A stretch of DNA of 46,579 nucleotides, from the NCBI GenBank assembly GCA_964582525.1, contig CAZOSP010000011.1, forward strand, positions 1 to 46,579, given 5' to 3'. The position numbers and the translations under genes were made by a program. This document shows positions 17,881-26,416 of this stretch, in pieces (within the stretch, counting starts at the first letter, position 1; each line of letters begins with the position of its first letter). Under the pieces are notes generated by a model. That model made no database searches. It was given only the letters and a program-made list of their open reading frames with translations, and was not told the origin of the DNA. Source of the DNA: BB31 sp964582525 (GTDB taxonomy: Bacteria; Pseudomonadota; Gammaproteobacteria; Beggiatoales; Beggiatoaceae).

Positions 17881-18972
17881 CTAGACATTAAAACGAAAGT
17901 GCATTACATCGCCATCTTGCACAATGTACTCTTTGCCTTCTAAACGCCATCTGCCCGCTTCTTTCGCGCCCAGTTCGCCCTGATATTGAATAAAGTCCTG
18001 ATAGGCAATCACTTCGGCACGAATAAAACCTTTTTCAAAATCGGTGTGAATGACCGCCGCCGCTTGTGGGGCGGTCGCGCCAATTTTTACTGTCCAAGCG
18101 CGGACTTCCTTCTCGCCTGCCGTGAAATAAGTCTGCAAGCCGAGCAGCTTGTAGCCAGCATGAATCACTCGATTTAAGCCCGGCTCTTCCAAACCTAAGT
18201 CTTGCAAATATTCCGCTCGTTCTTCGGCGCTCAGTGCCACCAACTCGGCTTCGGTGGCGGCGCAGACTGCCACCACCACCGCGCCTTCTTGCTCTGCCAA
18301 GGTTTCGACTTGTTGCAAATAGGCGTTATCGTGAAAACCATTTTCGGCGACATTGGCGATATAGACAGTGGGTTTCGCGGTGAGTAACTGAATATCGCGC
18401 AACCACATCTGTTCATTGTCATCCAGCCGCATGACACGCACTGGTGCGCCGCTGTCAAGCTGCGCCAGCACTTTTTCAAACAAGGCTTTCTGCGCTTTGG
18501 CTTCTTTATCGCCGCTTTTGGCGTTTTTGCTGGCACGTTGCAAAGCGCGTTCTACCGTGTCTAAATCTGCTAATGCCAGTTCGGTATGAATAATCTCAAT
18601 ATCCGCCAGCGGATCGACTTTGCCCGCCACATGGATGATGTCGTCATTTTCAAAACAGCGCACCACATGCGCGATTGCCTGCGTTTCGCGGATATTAGCG
18701 AGGAATTTGTTGCCCAGCCCTTCGCCTTTGGACGCGCCCGCGACTAAGCCAGCAATATCGACAAATTCCATGTGGGTGGGAATGATTTTTTGCGGTTTAA
18801 CGAGGGCGGCGAGTTTGTCTAGGCGTAAATCCGGCATAGCCACCACGCCGATATTGGGATCGATAGTACAAAAGGGATAGTTTTCTGCTTGAATGCCTGC
18901 TTCGGTTAAAGCGTTAAACAGGGTAGATTTGCCGACGTTAGGTAAGCCGACGATGCCGCATTTGAAGCCCAT
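17881..18972 (-). CDS. ychF: Redox-regulated ATPase/GTPase YchF
   Basis: 363 residues, the same length as E. coli YchF. The P-loop is GLPNVGKST at residues 8-16, switch II is DIAGLVAGASKGEGLGNKFL, a helical coiled-coil insert covers about 125-210, and the C-terminal TGS domain (about 280-363) ends in GDVMHFRFNV. YchF/OLA1 proteins bind ATP and associate with ribosomes and the proteasome-like or antioxidant response. The gene starts 41 bases after the end of pth, an arrangement conserved in gammaproteobacteria. Confidence 0.96.
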   Translation of the reverse strand: MGFKCGIVGLPNVGKSTLFNALTEAGIQAENYPFCTIDPNIGVVAMPDLRLDKLAALVKPQKIIPTHMEFVDIAGLVAGASKGEGLGNKFLANIRETQAIAHVVRCFENDDIIHVAGKVDPLADIEIIHTELALADLDTVERALQRASKNAKSGDKEAKAQKALFEKVLAQLDSGAPVRVMRLDDNEQMWLRDIQLLTAKPTVYIANVAENGFHDNAYLQQVETLAEQEGAVVVAVCAATEAELVALSAEERAEYLQDLGLEEPGLNRVIHAGYKLLGLQTYFTAGEKEVRAWTVKIGATAPQAAAVIHTDFEKGFIRAEVIAYQDFIQYQGELGAKEAGRWRLEGKEYIVQDGDVMHFRFNV

Positions 18973-19013
18973 AAAACTTTCCTTAAAACTTTGGAGTGGT
19001 TAGTACGCCAATC

Positions 19014-19583
19014 CTATGAATGCAACTGATTCATGGCTTTATCCAATTCCCCTTGTAACACCAGCGGCAATACGCTGATGGCTGCTGACAGGGCATTTTC
19101 GATAGCTTGGCTGTCTGCCAAAGAAGGATTTTTCAGCACATAATCAGAAACAAATTTGCTATTGCCTGGGTGTCCGATGCCTAAACGCAAGCGTAAAAAA
19201 TCTTTGCTGCCCAAATGCGCAGCGATGTCGCGCAAGCCATTGTGTCCACCGTGTCCGCCGCCGCGTTTGAGACGCGCTGTGCCGGGGGCTAAATCTAATT
19301 CGTCATGCACCACTAAAATGGCTTGCGGATCAATACGATAGAAATTGACCAACGCCCCGACAGCTTGTCCGCTGCGGTTCATATAGGTGTCGGGCTTGAG
19401 TAGCCAATGATCATGCGGCTGGAATAACTTAACGCATTCACCATGAAATTTGCCTTCACGGTGAAAGTGCGTATTGGCTTGACGTGCCAGTTCATCAACA
19501 AACCAAAACCCAGCGTTATGCCGGGTTTTGTGGTATTGATCGCCGGGGTTGCCAAGACCAACAATGAGTTTGATTAAGCCCAT
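19014..19583 (-). CDS. pth: Peptidyl-tRNA hydrolase
   Basis: 189 residues. VGLGNPGDQYHKTRHNAG (8-25) includes the catalytic His22 and the Asn of the NPG loop. TYMNRSGQAV and VVHDELDLAPGTARLKRGGGHGGHNGL are the substrate-binding signatures. The enzyme releases tRNA from peptidyl-tRNAs that drop off the ribosome. It follows rplY by 41 bases on the same strand and is probably in the same transcript. Confidence 0.97.
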   Translation of the reverse strand: MGLIKLIVGLGNPGDQYHKTRHNAGFWFVDELARQANTHFHREGKFHGECVKLFQPHDHWLLKPDTYMNRSGQAVGALVNFYRIDPQAILVVHDELDLAPGTARLKRGGGHGGHNGLRDIAAHLGSKDFLRLRLGIGHPGNSKFVSDYVLKNPSLADSQAIENALSAAISVLPLVLQGELDKAMNQLHS

Positions 19584-19624
19584 AATAACGCTCTCAAACC
19601 AGACAACTATTGACTGGATTAGGA

Positions 19625-20245
19625 TTATTCTTCTGCTGTTTCAAGCTCATCATCAGTGCCTGCACCGCCACGCGCTTTATGCACTGCCACAACGGGTAGA
19701 TCGTGATCTGAACCCTGCGTCAAAGAAGGAATTTCTACACCTTCGGGCAGCGTTAGGGCAGATAAATGAATGCTCTCGCCAGCGTGAAGCTCGGTTACAT
19801 CGACTTCGATAAATTCGGGTAAATCTTTGGGCAGGCAATGAATTTCGACTTCAGTCATCAGATGCGCAACAACTCCGCCTTCTTTTTTCACGCCTACACA
19901 ATGTTCTTCATTGAGGAAGTGCAAGGGGATGTGCATGTGCAGTGTGTGAGTATCGTCAACGCGCTGAAAATCAACATGTAAAATGAAAGGCTTGGCGGGA
20001 TGGCGTTGCAGGTCTTTGAGAACGGCTTTTTCCGTTTGTTCGCCCATTTTGATGCTGAGAACGTGGGAATAAAACGCTTCATGCTCTAGGTGTTTGAGCA
20101 TTTCATTGTGGGAAACGCTAAAAGGCACGGGGGTTTTGCTGCCGCCGTAGAGGATACCGGGTACTTTACCTGTACGGCGCAGGCGGCGGCTCGCACCCTT
20201 ACTCTGCGCCTCACGAGGCTCGATAATGACTTCAAAGTTTTCCAT
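19625..20245 (-). CDS. rplY: Large ribosomal subunit protein bL25 (Ctc form)
   Basis: 206 residues. The N-terminal 95 residues are the 5S rRNA-binding L25 domain, and the rest is the C-terminal beta domain found in the long CTC/TL5 form (E. coli L25 has only the first domain). The tail is acidic (DDELETAEE). The start is preceded by AGGAGC. It heads the cluster with pth, ychF and serS. A TATAAT promoter and a terminator-like hairpin lie just upstream, suggesting regulation in the leader. Confidence 0.96.
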   Translation of the reverse strand: MENFEVIIEPREAQSKGASRRLRRTGKVPGILYGGSKTPVPFSVSHNEMLKHLEHEAFYSHVLSIKMGEQTEKAVLKDLQRHPAKPFILHVDFQRVDDTHTLHMHIPLHFLNEEHCVGVKKEGGVVAHLMTEVEIHCLPKDLPEFIEVDVTELHAGESIHLSALTLPEGVEIPSLTQGSDHDLPVVAVHKARGGAGTDDELETAEE

Positions 20246-20263
20246 GTTTAGCTCCTGTTTAGC

Positions 20264-20301
20264 AATAAAAAACTGCCAACCCGCGACCAGTGTTGGCAGT
20301 T
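20264..20301 (-). promoter_or_regulatory. Attenuator-like hairpin in the rplY leader
   Basis: On the minus strand AACTGCCAAC and GTTGGCAGTT form a 10-base-pair stem with an 11-base loop (arms at 20292-20301 and 20271-20280), followed at once by TTTTTTATT. This is a textbook intrinsic terminator, placed between the promoter-like TATAAT (20317-20322) and the rplY start (20245). It may be an attenuator acting on rplY. Alternatively it terminates transcription from the TauE gene at 20447. Confidence 0.7.
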
Positions 20302-20316
20302 GTTGAAAAACCGCGC

Positions 20317-20322
20317 ATTATA
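20317..20322 (-). promoter_or_regulatory. Promoter -10 box for rplY
   Basis: The minus strand reads GGC-TATAAT-GCGCGG: a perfect -10 with a GC-rich discriminator typical of stringently controlled ribosomal protein and tRNA promoters. The -35 is not clear. Transcription would start near 20309 and run through the hairpin before rplY. Confidence 0.6.
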
Positions 20323-20446
20323 GCCTTTTTTTGCGAGAAAAGCTTAAACGGGATTGATTTTTTGTCATTACTTGATGATGGGGTTTGACGACTGAGCAAC
20401 CTGTGCAGAGATTGTGCACTGGCAGCCGCCTTGCCGCGTCGTTTGA

Positions 20447-21193
20447 CTAGCCGATGATCAATTTGATACCGACCAGCAAGGTTACGCTTTCAAATACCCG
20501 CTTAATCCAGGCATTGCCTTTGACTACCGATAAATGCGCACCCAAATAACCGCCCAATAATGAGCCTGCCAGCAGTGCCGGCAACCACTGCCAATAAATG
20601 TGACCGAGAATCCCTAACACCAATGCGCCCGAAGCATTCCAAAATAAGCCCACTAAAATGAGCGTGTAGGCAACTGCGCGTTGATAATCTAAACCAAACC
20701 AACGCACCAGCCACAGGGTGACAAACAAGCCGGTGCCGGAAGTCAGGGAGCCGTTCAGCATTCCGATAGCAAATAACACCAGTCCGCCGATACTGTATCC
20801 CCACCGATCACGATGTTGTGGTACATAGTCTTGCCCAAGTTGCCGCTTAAAAAAGGAGTAAACCCCTAAGCCTAGCGTCAACAGCCCCAGCGCGACTTGC
20901 GCAACACGATCCGGAATGTGCAAAATCACACTCGCCCCAAGCAGTACGCCGGGGATGCCAGTAAGCAGAATAAACAGTGCGAAGCGGCGTTCTAGTGTGT
21001 CGCCACGCAAATGTCGTAAAGTCGCGCCTAAGCCCAGCGCAACGCTGGCGACTTTGTGCGTAGCCAACGCGACCGCAAACGGCAAGCCGAGAAAAATCAG
21101 CAATGGCAGTTGAATTAACCCCGCCCCGCCGCCGGCAAAGGCAGAAAAAGTGTTAGCCACCAATGACAGACCAAAAAGTAAAACCTGTTCCAT
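20447..21193 (-). CDS. TauE/SafE family exporter
   Basis: 248 residues, almost wholly hydrophobic, with about eight membrane helices. The two glycine-rich signatures of the family are present: FAGGGAGLIQLPLLIFLGLP near residue 20 and MLNGSLTSGTGLFVTLWLVRW near 145. Members move sulfite, sulfoacetate or other organosulfonate-derived anions across the inner membrane. In a sulfur-oxidising host sulfite export would make sense, but the substrate cannot be read from the sequence. It stands alone on the minus strand, divergent from the QmcA gene across a 203-base gap. Confidence 0.82.
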   Translation of the reverse strand: MEQVLLFGLSLVANTFSAFAGGGAGLIQLPLLIFLGLPFAVALATHKVASVALGLGATLRHLRGDTLERRFALFILLTGIPGVLLGASVILHIPDRVAQVALGLLTLGLGVYSFFKRQLGQDYVPQHRDRWGYSIGGLVLFAIGMLNGSLTSGTGLFVTLWLVRWFGLDYQRAVAYTLILVGLFWNASGALVLGILGHIYWQWLPALLAGSLLGGYLGAHLSVVKGNAWIKRVFESVTLLVGIKLIIG

Positions 21194-21396
21194 GTGATAT
21201 ACCTTGCTTGCTTAAAGCTTGTGCGCATTGTTGCTGAGGGTGCGAGCGCATTACCATGATAGAGAACGGGCAATATGTATCGCCCATTACATCCGCCGCA
21301 AAAAAGGGTTAGACTACAGCCTCAGCGCAAAAGTCAGATACCCATCAAACGTATCCGCAACACAACAGCCATTTTTATCTCAAAGGTTTTCAGTCA

Positions 21397-22374
21397 ATGG
21401 AAATAGGTCTTTCGATATTGTCGGGCTTTATCTTGGTCATTGTTTTGACCTCGATTTTCATGGGCTTTCAACAGGTGCCGCAGGGCTACAATTACACGGT
21501 CGAGCGTTTTGGGCAATATATCCGCACGCTGGAAGCCGGACCGCGCATCATTATGCCCTTTATTGAATCTGTAGGACATCGCGTTGATATGCGCGAACAG
21601 GTGCTAGCAGTGCCTTCGCAAGAGGTGATTACCTTAGATAATGCCAGCGTCAAAGTGAATGGTGTGATTTTCTTTTACGTGAAGAGCGCGCCCGAAGCGG
21701 CTTATGCGGTGGTCAATTATCAAGATGCCATTCTTAACCTGATTACTACCAATATTCGCGGCGCAGTGGGTTCGATGGAGCTTGACGATCTGCTGTCGAA
21801 ACGTGAGGAAATTAGCGAAAGCATTTTAAGCGACGTGGATCACGCTACGCAGCCTTGGGGCGTTAAAGTATTGCGGGTGAAAATCCGTGACATTGACCCG
21901 CCAGAAAGCCTAGCGGCAGCAATGACTAAACAACTCACCGCGGAGCGAGAAAAACGGGCAGCCGTCTTTACTGCTGAAGGTGAGCGTCAATCTGCCATTA
22001 TGAAAGCTCAAGGCGAGAAGGAAGCAGAAATTTTACGCGCTGAAGGCGAAAAACAAGCAGAAATTTTACGTGCAGAAGGGCAACAAATGGCGGCTGGATT
22101 ACAAGCGCAAGCGCGTGAACATCTGGCTAAAGCCGAAGCCCGCGCAACTGCTTGGATGTCCGAAGCCATTGATAAAGGCAATGTGCAATCAGTGAATTAT
22201 TTTGTCGCGGAAAAATATGTTGAAGCCTTGAAAGAATTGGCAACGGCAAAAAATCAAAAAGTCATTATGTTGCCGCTGGAAGCCACCAGCCTCACAGGCT
22301 TACTGCAAGGCATCAAAAGCCTTACCCAAGAAGCCTTCAACAACCCCGACAACAATCCTAGAGGCGGAGCTTAA
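21397..22374 (+). CDS. qmcA: SPFH/Band 7 membrane protein, QmcA-like
   Basis: 325 residues. An N-terminal membrane anchor (residues 4-23) is followed by the SPFH/stomatin domain (about 25-190, with VPQGYNYTVERFGQY and LRVKIRDIDPP). Next is a long charged coiled coil (190-260) containing near-repeats of the type EGEKQAEILRA, and a C-terminal helix. QmcA-type proteins form oligomeric cages on the inner membrane that organise microdomains and interact with FtsH. The next gene, 4 bases away, encodes an NfeD partner, as in the E. coli qmcA-ybbJ pair. Confidence 0.9.
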   Translation: MEIGLSILSGFILVIVLTSIFMGFQQVPQGYNYTVERFGQYIRTLEAGPRIIMPFIESVGHRVDMREQVLAVPSQEVITLDNASVKVNGVIFFYVKSAPEAAYAVVNYQDAILNLITTNIRGAVGSMELDDLLSKREEISESILSDVDHATQPWGVKVLRVKIRDIDPPESLAAAMTKQLTAEREKRAAVFTAEGERQSAIMKAQGEKEAEILRAEGEKQAEILRAEGQQMAAGLQAQAREHLAKAEARATAWMSEAIDKGNVQSVNYFVAEKYVEALKELATAKNQKVIMLPLEATSLTGLLQGIKSLTQEAFNNPDNNPRGGA

Positions 22375-22378
22375 TTCT

Positions 22379-22837
22379 ATGGTTTTATTACAACTTGATA
22401 TTTACTGGTATTGGTGGATGTTTGCCTGTACCTTGTTTCTCATGGAAATGCTGGTGCCAGACATTTTCTTTATGTCGCTTGCCATTGCTGCCGTGTTTGT
22501 CGGCTTGTTATTGTTGATTTTTCCGCAACTGAACTTTCCTTGGCAATTTTTCGCCTTTTCTATGTCTTCTATTATCGGCTTGTTTATCTCACGCCTCTAC
22601 CTGACGCACACGCAGGTCGAAACCGACGCGCCACTGCTCAATCGTCCTAACGAGCGTTTCATTGGACGTGTTTTCACCCTCACCGATCCGGTCATTGACG
22701 GTGTTGGACAGATTAAAGCCGATAGCAGCTATTGGAACGTCACAGGACCTGATTGCCCGGCAGGGACCCGGGTGCGCGTAGTGGGCGTGTCCGGTATCGT
22801 GTTGAAAATCAAACCGATAGAAACGGCACAAAGCTGA
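22379..22837 (+). CDS. NfeD-like membrane protein
   Basis: 152 residues. Three or four membrane helices (about 8-28, 30-50, 58-75) precede a small soluble OB-fold domain (95-150, with GRVFTLTDPVIDGVGQIKADSSYWNV). NfeD proteins pair with SPFH proteins and are thought to act as partners in membrane-domain quality control. It begins 4 bases after the QmcA stop, so the two are co-translated. Confidence 0.9.
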   Translation: MVLLQLDIYWYWWMFACTLFLMEMLVPDIFFMSLAIAAVFVGLLLLIFPQLNFPWQFFAFSMSSIIGLFISRLYLTHTQVETDAPLLNRPNERFIGRVFTLTDPVIDGVGQIKADSSYWNVTGPDCPAGTRVRVVGVSGIVLKIKPIETAQS

Positions 22838-22981
22838 AATCTGTTATAGGCTTGATATTACAATTTGTTCATTCTGGTTGAAGCTGCCTATACTCAGTGC
22901 CATAATTTTCAGCAAGATAACTCAGGCTAAATCTTACGTTAATTCTACTTTTTTAATTAATCTCTACAAGGAGACAATGAT

Positions 22982-23686
22982 ATGAGCAACAACGATCCTT
23001 TTGTTTTGAAAACCAAAGACATGGCGGCGGTGTCAGAACCCACCTTAGCGACCAATAAGCTGATTCGCAACACCTATATGCTGTTGTCCATGACGCTGCT
23101 GTTCAGCGCCTTTACTGCGGGACTGGCAATGGTGTTTAATCTGCCACACCCAGGCTTCCTCTTGACCCTCGTCGGTTTCTTCGGCTTATTCTTCTTGACT
23201 TCAGCATTGCGCAATAGCGTATGGGGCTTGGCGGCAGTGTTCGCGCTGACGGGTTTCATGGGGTTGACCATCGGTCCTATGTTGAGCATGTACATAAGCA
23301 CTTTTAGCAATGGGCATGAACTCATCATTATGGCATTTGGCACCACAGCGGCAGTATTCTTGGGGCTATCGGGCTATGCACTGACCACTAAAAAAGACTT
23401 CAGCTTCTTAAATGCCGCTCTGTTTGCGGGCTTAATTGTGGCTATCGTGGGTATTGTTGGCGTGTGGGTACTGAGTATGTTTGGTATCCAAGTCGGCGGG
23501 ATGCAAATTGCCATTTCGGCTTTGATTGTCATCCTCATGGCAGGTTTCATGTTGTATGACACCAGCAATATCGTCAATGGTTATGAAACCAACTACATTA
23601 TGGCGACTGTGGCTTTATATGTAGATATTTACAATATGTTCATCAATCTATTGGTTATTTTTGGTTTTATGGGCGGCGATGACTAA
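22982..23686 (+). CDS. yccA: Bax inhibitor-1/YccA family membrane protein
   Basis: 234 residues with seven predicted membrane helices and a short N-terminal cytoplasmic segment. The family signature FMLYDTSNIVNG (near 196-207) with Asp residues in the last helices is present, and the chain ends GGDD. YccA interacts with FtsH and modulates degradation of SecY. Its nearness to the QmcA/NfeD pair, which also binds FtsH in other bacteria, is a suggestive grouping. A strong AAGGAG (22968-22973) lies 8 bases before the ATG. A terminator follows at 23718. Confidence 0.92.
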   Translation: MSNNDPFVLKTKDMAAVSEPTLATNKLIRNTYMLLSMTLLFSAFTAGLAMVFNLPHPGFLLTLVGFFGLFFLTSALRNSVWGLAAVFALTGFMGLTIGPMLSMYISTFSNGHELIIMAFGTTAAVFLGLSGYALTTKKDFSFLNAALFAGLIVAIVGIVGVWVLSMFGIQVGGMQIAISALIVILMAGFMLYDTSNIVNGYETNYIMATVALYVDIYNMFINLLVIFGFMGGDD

Positions 23687-23717
23687 TCCACGAACTTAGG
23701 CTACTTAGGCTGCCGCC

Positions 23718-23755
23718 AAACCTGACAGGCTTTAAAAACCTGTCAGGTTTTTTTA
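23718..23755 (+). terminator. CCTGACAGG palindrome acting as terminator of yccA
   Basis: AAACCTGACAGG (23718-23729) pairs perfectly with CCTGTCAGGTTT (23739-23750) around a 9-base loop, followed by a run of seven T. It is a member of the intergenic palindrome family with a changed centre. It lies 31 bases after yccA and ahead of the convergent purD-fusion stop. Confidence 0.85.
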
Positions 23756-23774
23756 TGCGCAGCACTGAAAACAC

Positions 23775-25877
23775 TTACGCCATCTCCATGCCCACTTTCT
23801 TTTCAGCGCGTTTTTGCGCCCGCTCTCTAGCTACCGCACGGTAGCCAATATCTGTACGAAAATACATGTTTTCCCAACTGATTTGTCTAACCAATCGATA
23901 GGCTTTTTGTTTCGCATCGGAGATGCTATTGCCCAAAGCGCAAGCGCATAAAACCCGTCCGCCGTTAGTGACAACGGCATCGTCTTTTTGCGTAGTGCCA
24001 GCATGAAAAATTTTATATTTTTTGCTAGTGCCTTTTATTTCCGGCAAATGAATCACTTTGCCCTTTTCGTAGTGATCGGGATAGCCACCGGCGGCAAGCA
24101 CAACGCCGAGCGCGACCTGCTCATGCCACTCGGCTTTGACCTTGTGTAAGCGTTTATCCAGCGCGGCTTCGCATAATTCCAGTAAATCTGATTTTAAGCG
24201 CATCATAATCGGCTGGGTTTCCGGATCGCCAAAGCGACAATTAAATTCCAGCACTTTAGGAACACCGTCAGCACCAATCATCAGCCCCGCATATAAAAAG
24301 CCCGTGTAAGGAATACCATCGCCTGCCATGCCTTGCACAGTGGGTTCGATGACTTCGCGCATAATGCGTTGATGGAGGTCAGGCGTGACCACCGGCGCGG
24401 GCGAATACGCGCCCATGCCGCCGGTATTAGGTCCCGCGTCTCCCGCGTCACGGGCTTTGTGATCTTGGGAAGTTGCCATAGGCAAAATATGCTCGCCATC
24501 CACCATGCAAATAAAGCTGGCTTCTTCGCCTTGTAAAAATTCCTCAATGACCACCCGATGCCCCGCCTCACCGAAAGCATTGCCCGCCAGCATGTCGCTC
24601 ACCGCTTGGTAGGCTTCGGCTTCATTGTATGCCAAAATCACCCCCTTGCCGGCTGCCAGACCATCGGCTTTCACCACGATAGGCGCGCCCTGTTGACGGA
24701 TGTAAGCATGAGCCGCTTCAATCTCGCTGAACACCTGATAGTCTGCGGTAGGAATATGGTGACGTTTGAGAAAGTCTTTGCTAAAAGCCTTCGAGCCTTC
24801 TAGTTGTGCCGCTTCACTGCTTGGACCAAAGCAAGGCAAACCCACAGCTTGGAAACTATCGACCAGCCCCGCAACCAGAGGGGCTTCAGGTCCCACAATG
24901 GTCATAGTAATGTTTTTTTCTTTAGCAAAGCGAAGCAAAGCGGGCAGATCATCGGCAGCAATATCAACATTGACAATGTTTTTTTCTAAAGCGGTGCCGG
25001 CATTGCCGGGGGCAACAAAGACTGTTTTCACCGATGTCGAGCTAGATAATTTCCACGCCAGCGCGTGTTCGCGTCCACCGCCGCCAATCACTAGCACAGT
25101 TTTCTTTTTTGCGGTTCTGGTTTTTTTAACGTTTCTCAGTTTTTTCTCACCCACTTTTGCGTCCCTTGAGGGTTCGCCATCCGGCGTAAATAGATAACCT
25201 TTGCGGCGCACCGTGCGAATATAGCTAGGACGCTCAGGATCAGGCTCAATGCGTCTGCGTAAACGGCTAATACGCACATCAATCGTGCGGCGATCTTCTG
25301 TGTGGTGATCGCCCGATAACAGTTGCGCAAGCTGATTGCGATCCAAAATTGTATAGGCGTGAGTCAACAAGATTTTCAGCAAATTAAATTCAGCATCAGT
25401 TATTTTAACCTCTCTGTTGCCACGACTTAGGCAACGCAAAGTCAGATTTAGGCGATAAGGACCGAAGGGCAGTAAGCCTTGTTCAACCGCATTATTTTCT
25501 GCGAGCTGATTATAACGCCGCGAAACAGCACGGATTTTTGCGTATAACTCGCGCAACAAAACAGGTTTAACCAGATAATCATCCGCGCCCAGATCGAGAC
25601 CCACCACGCGATCCGTCTCCTCAATACGCTCGGCTGATATCATAATAATCGGCATACGATAATGATGCAGACGCAGCTCTTTGACCAAAGACAATCCATT
25701 GCCATCGGGCAGCATTACATCAAGCACCACCACATCAACTTTATGTTGCGCCAAATATTCACGCACTGCATTGCAATCCTGCACCCAATCTGCCGCAACG
25801 CCTTGCGCCCGCAAATAGTCACGAATGTGTTGACCGTCTTTGAGGTCATCAACCACCAATACTTGTTCTTGTTTCAT
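23775..25877 (-). CDS. purD: OmpR/PhoB-type response regulator fused to phosphoribosylamine-glycine ligase (PurD)
   Basis: 700 residues in one open frame. Residues 1-118 are a receiver with a complete phosphorylation site: D10, D11, phospho-acceptor D53, S81 and K104. Residues 135-232 are a winged-helix DNA-binding domain (DAEFNLLKILLTHAYTILDR, then RRTIDVRISRLRRRIEP). A Lys/Arg-rich linker (233-260) leads into a full-length PurD (260-about 690; E. coli PurD is 429 residues) with IGGGGREHALAWKL, the ATP-grasp segment VVKADGLAAGKGV and EFNCRFGDPETQ. PurD makes GAR in purine synthesis. I found no ATG and no Shine-Dalgarno at the domain junction, so a separate PurD start is unlikely; GTG codons exist there. 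AGGGA precedes the first ATG. No sensor kinase or purine gene is adjacent. Confidence 0.9.
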   Translation of the reverse strand: MKQEQVLVVDDLKDGQHIRDYLRAQGVAADWVQDCNAVREYLAQHKVDVVVLDVMLPDGNGLSLVKELRLHHYRMPIIMISAERIEETDRVVGLDLGADDYLVKPVLLRELYAKIRAVSRRYNQLAENNAVEQGLLPFGPYRLNLTLRCLSRGNREVKITDAEFNLLKILLTHAYTILDRNQLAQLLSGDHHTEDRRTIDVRISRLRRRIEPDPERPSYIRTVRRKGYLFTPDGEPSRDAKVGEKKLRNVKKTRTAKKKTVLVIGGGGREHALAWKLSSSTSVKTVFVAPGNAGTALEKNIVNVDIAADDLPALLRFAKEKNITMTIVGPEAPLVAGLVDSFQAVGLPCFGPSSEAAQLEGSKAFSKDFLKRHHIPTADYQVFSEIEAAHAYIRQQGAPIVVKADGLAAGKGVILAYNEAEAYQAVSDMLAGNAFGEAGHRVVIEEFLQGEEASFICMVDGEHILPMATSQDHKARDAGDAGPNTGGMGAYSPAPVVTPDLHQRIMREVIEPTVQGMAGDGIPYTGFLYAGLMIGADGVPKVLEFNCRFGDPETQPIMMRLKSDLLELCEAALDKRLHKVKAEWHEQVALGVVLAAGGYPDHYEKGKVIHLPEIKGTSKKYKIFHAGTTQKDDAVVTNGGRVLCACALGNSISDAKQKAYRLVRQISWENMYFRTDIGYRAVARERAQKRAEKKVGMEMA

Positions 25878-25965
25878 AGTCCCTAGTTCACGTTATACCG
25901 CGCCCTGCTGGAAACGGCTGCTCTCAGCGCGGTTTCTGGCAGGTATGAGTACAAAAGACTCACTC

Positions 25966-26412
25966 TTAAAGCGATTTAGGCGATTTATATGTACGTTTAT
26001 AATGGATTATACCCATGCCCGCGAGAAACTGCATGGTTTGCTGATCTTTTTGCCAATGTAGATCATCCGCGTCCGCGAGTTTCACGCCGTATTTACATGA
26101 TGAGGGTGTTTGGGGATTGCCGTCATAAAGCGATATTTTGGCGTGCAAAGCACTAACTGCGTCAGCGAATCCAGCAATATCTTAGGCAAAACTCAAAATC
26201 ACTTCTGCATTTCTTGGCAACAGGGATTCGTGGATAATCGACCAGCCATAGGCACTGGTCATGTAACCTTCCATAGTGAGACCATCCACAATATTATGTT
26301 TGCCGCCAGTGGGATGAATGGCAAAGGCAATGACTGGCACAAAGCTATTATCGCCCTTGTCCGCATACCAGCCGGGTTGTGCTGTGACTAAAAAACTGTC
26401 CTGATTTAACAT
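25966..26412 (-). pseudogene. Hypothetical gene interrupted by an in-frame TAA
   Basis: The ATG at 26412 lies 4 bases after the DHH gene stop. The frame runs 76 codons to TAA (26182-26184), then continues in the same frame for another 71 codons to TAA at 25966. Joined, it would be a 148-residue protein of unrecognised family, with FVPVIAFAIHPTGGKHNIVDGL in the first half and DDLHWQKDQQTMQFLAGMG in the second. Both halves have ordinary codon use. The simplest reading is a nonsense mutation; the first 76 residues might still be made. A sequencing error cannot be excluded. It is probably co-transcribed with the DHH gene. Confidence 0.55.
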
Positions 26413-26416
26413 TGAT

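Noticed and set aside
21219..21566. Frame upstream of and overlapping the QmcA gene
   Set aside because: It overlaps the SPFH gene in another frame and has no recognisable product; treated as a shadow.
25080..25180. Idea that the response regulator-PurD junction is an assembly artefact
   Set aside because: The frame is open across the junction, with a Lys/Arg linker of ordinary codon use, and PurD starts exactly at its normal first residues. An artefact remains possible but there is no sign of it.
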